This document shows, piece after piece, positions 61,766-64,000 of a stretch of DNA of 64,000 nt. The number at the start of each line of letters is the position of its first letter. The stretch's first letter is position 1. The notes below the pieces were generated by a model. That model searched no databases. It had not been told where the DNA came from and saw nothing but the letters and a program-made list of their open reading frames with translations. The DNA lies in NCBI GenBank assembly GCA_002633005.1, contig NMRA01000211.1, forward strand, positions 414,433 to 478,432, read 5' to 3'. Origin of the DNA: Phoronis australis. Taxonomy: Eukaryota; Phoronida; Phoronidae. The position numbers were made by a program, and so were the translations under genes.

Positions 61766-62420
61766 ATGCGCTAACTGCGAAGCGATACCGAAGCTAGTTT
61801 ACAGTGAAACAACACGTGTAGATGAGATAAAAGGTCATATATATTATGACAAATTAAACTACTACAGATATCGGTAATTACAAAAGCCATATAATATGTT
61901 GAACTGTATACATAAGTGGTGAATAGAAAGTTAAGTAATAATATGGGAAGCATAACAGCAACACTGGGACAGCCACTTGGGAAATATTAGCATAAACAGG
62001 GAAGTAAGGAAAATTGGTTTGAGGGAGGGAGGGAAAGAGAATTTGAGTGAAAACTGAAATTTGGAGAGAATTGTGGACGATGGCCCAGTGTTGCGACGAG
62101 ACAAAGAGATCACGTGGTACAATTTTTAATACTTAAATAATATTCACATGCGCTAACTGCGAAGCGATACCGAAGCTAGTTTACAGTGAAACGACACGTG
62201 TAGGTGAGATAAAAGGTCATATATATTATGACAAACTAAACTCTACAGATATCGATAAATACAAAAGTTATATAAAATGTTGAGCTGTAAAGGGGGTGAC
62301 AATCTGTCACAGATGCAGCAGAAGGATGCCTACGAGAAAATGACTGAAAACTCGAAAATTGGAGAGGATTATGGACGATGGCCCGGTGTTGTGACAAGAC
62401 AAAGAGATCACGTGGTACAA
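61766..62420. repeat. Tandem duplication, unit about 380 bases
   Basis: 61766-62145 and 62146-62420 share catgcgctaactgcgaagcg, ataccgaagctagtttacag, gataaaaggtcatatatatt, ggacgatggccc-gtgttg and gacaaagagatcacgtggta in order, about 90% alike in places. The second copy lacks part of the middle. Confidence 0.85.
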
Positions 62421-63199
62421 TTAAACCAATAGTCGTAGAACAAAAGGGGTCACTGACCCGAGAATCCAAACCATATGATAATGAGGACGAAGCTTTATAG
62501 CTTACATAAAATAATAATACTTAAATAATATCTATCGCTAGTTAGTCTTCGATACAAAGAAAAACAAGTTCTTACTACTATTGCAAAGGGAAAATAAATT
62601 TATTGCAGCGACCAGTGTTACTTGAACACCCATCCCACTGGGCTTATTCGTTACTTTAAAGAGACCTGGAACGCGACAAAAAGACTAAATTGCATTACTG
62701 AATGTGGTTCTCTTGCCACTGAAACAGAATTCAATCTGCTGAGTAGGTAATTATAGGGTTTCTTCGTAAAGATTTTATTTTAAATTTCTGTTCATGTCAA
62801 AGCATTTTCTTTTAGTATCAAATTTCAAATAAACGATCTGTCAACTGCTCGCCACAACTTTGTCGATTTTTCTTCCACAAGGCAAAGCACGTCTCCTTAT
62901 TTGGTATGGCACATTTCTCCTATATGGAAAATGTGACCGTTGACCTCAAGCGACTTCAGGCAACTGACTATAAGCGCGTTTGCTCGTTTATCTGAGGTAA
63001 CTAAGGAGCTTTTCCTTCGCGCATATTTCAAAAATCGGTAATATTTGTGACTTTTTTCTTGAAATCTCCCCACAAGGGAAAGTTAATTACTCTTTACTAT
63101 ATTTAAGGAGGTGGTATTTTAGTCAGGATTTGTTTGAAAGATATTTTTGACAAGCTTTCGTATTCCATGCCTCTTTAAAGAAAATACAGGAACAGCAAT

Positions 63200-64000
63200 G
63201 TACAAACAATTTGATATGAAGCTCAAAACTACTCAAGAAATTAAATGAACAGAAAATTTGGTCGTCTATTAGAAGCTCCTTCTAAATGTCGAACCACATC
63301 ATTACAGAAATAATTACATAGAATAGCAAGTTTGTCTTCAGAACTTAACGGGAGAATAAATGTGATTTTATCAAACAACAAAATTCCTCAATCTTTATTA
63401 AAAGATCATTGGCAAAGAAAGGGAATTTTATCCTCAACAGCGTGCAAATTACAAACTAAACACAATCTGTTACAGAGATCAGTGTTAAAAAACCTACCAG
63501 TTTCATTATGAAGTGGGAGAATTCCAAAACGAAGTTGTGATAAATGTGATCCTGGTCAAACTAGAACGTAAGTAGTTTTCATTAAAAGTCCTTTTTAAAA
63601 ATTTGTAGGTTCTAAATTTAAAGTGAATGGTCAAGAGTATTTTTAATATCATCAACCACAGTCTTAATAAGATTTGCTTGTAAAACAGTGATATCGCATT
63701 TAATTTTGGATTCAAATATATGTTAACTGACAAGAGTTGAAAATTGTTTTTATTTCTTAGGATCAATTTGAATTGTTTTGGTTAGAGTCCCATTCAAAAA
63801 AAGTTTTCTGGTAAGTCTTCCACAATTAAAGATCAATATTCTCTTCCACACACGAACCATACTAATGTGACGATTATATCTCGGGGGAGTCCAACCCATG
63901 TCATCTCTCATAGCAGCAATAGGAGCTGAGCGTTACAACAACGAAATTCTTGAAAAGTCCAGACTCCAGAGCAATATTCTATAATGGGTAGTATACAGGC
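63200..64000 (-). mobile_element. Decayed non-LTR retrotransposon, C-terminal part of ORF2
   Basis: Minus-strand pieces in shifted frames, from the right edge: PIIEYCSGVWTFQEF; then APIAAMRDDMGWTPPRYNRHI...MVRVWKRIL; then ESKIKCDITVLQANLIKTVV; then LRFGILPLHNETGRFFNTDL...NRLCLVCN...VEDKIPFLC; then FDKITFILPLSSEDKLAILC. The order EYCSGVW, DMGWTPPR, LRxGILPLxxETGRF, CxxC, VEDExHFL is that following the reverse transcriptase in a broad group of animal LINEs. Several frameshifts and stops make it dead. It runs out of the window upstream. Confidence 0.85.

Overview
The window is animal genomic DNA: AT-rich, intron-dense, full of decayed interspersed repeats, with two assembly N positions (1429, 20680) and one 683-base N run (52670-53352). 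Three protein-coding genes could be assembled exon by exon from conserved protein motifs and GT/AG splice sites with matching phases. The repeat types, the single SHP gene with a short tail, and a decayed retrotransposon of a type common in marine invertebrates suggest an invertebrate animal, perhaps a marine deuterostome or lophotrochozoan. The species is not determined.

Layout. 1-10408: no recognised gene; repeat modules, a TIR element (1586-3222), an AT microsatellite and the first of two 'family A' arrays. 10409-27882 (+): an SHP-2/Corkscrew-type tyrosine phosphatase with two SH2 domains and one PTP domain, twelve coding exons found. The first coding residues lie upstream and were not found. 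One PTP exon, which should encode the DYINA-type motif, is absent from the intron that holds a perfect 45-bp minisatellite and an N. 27883-33500: intergenic, repeats only. 34045-38107 (-): CDC42, complete in four coding exons (192 aa). A possible TATA-containing promoter and non-coding first exon lie near 43508-43613. 44874-55265 (+): ELP5, complete in seven coding exons (283 aa), head to head with CDC42. 55266-64000: ELP5 3' UTR, then mobile elements: a TTAA-flanked inverted-repeat element carrying a broken P2X7-ballast-like domain, a tandem duplication, and the decayed 3' part of a non-LTR retrotransposon running off the right edge.

Functionally the genes are independent: SHP-type phosphatase (receptor tyrosine kinase/Ras-MAPK signalling), CDC42 (Rho GTPase, actin and polarity) and ELP5 (Elongator subunit, tRNA wobble-uridine modification). 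The only structural link is that CDC42 and ELP5 are divergently transcribed and could share a regulatory interval.

The most unusual items are the missing phosphatase exon next to the flawless 45-bp array, the TTAA element with the P2X7-like domain (including a TGA where the family has a cysteine), a 61-base perfect palindrome in ELP5 intron 1, and several non-autonomous DNA transposons whose ends and target duplications can be read directly.
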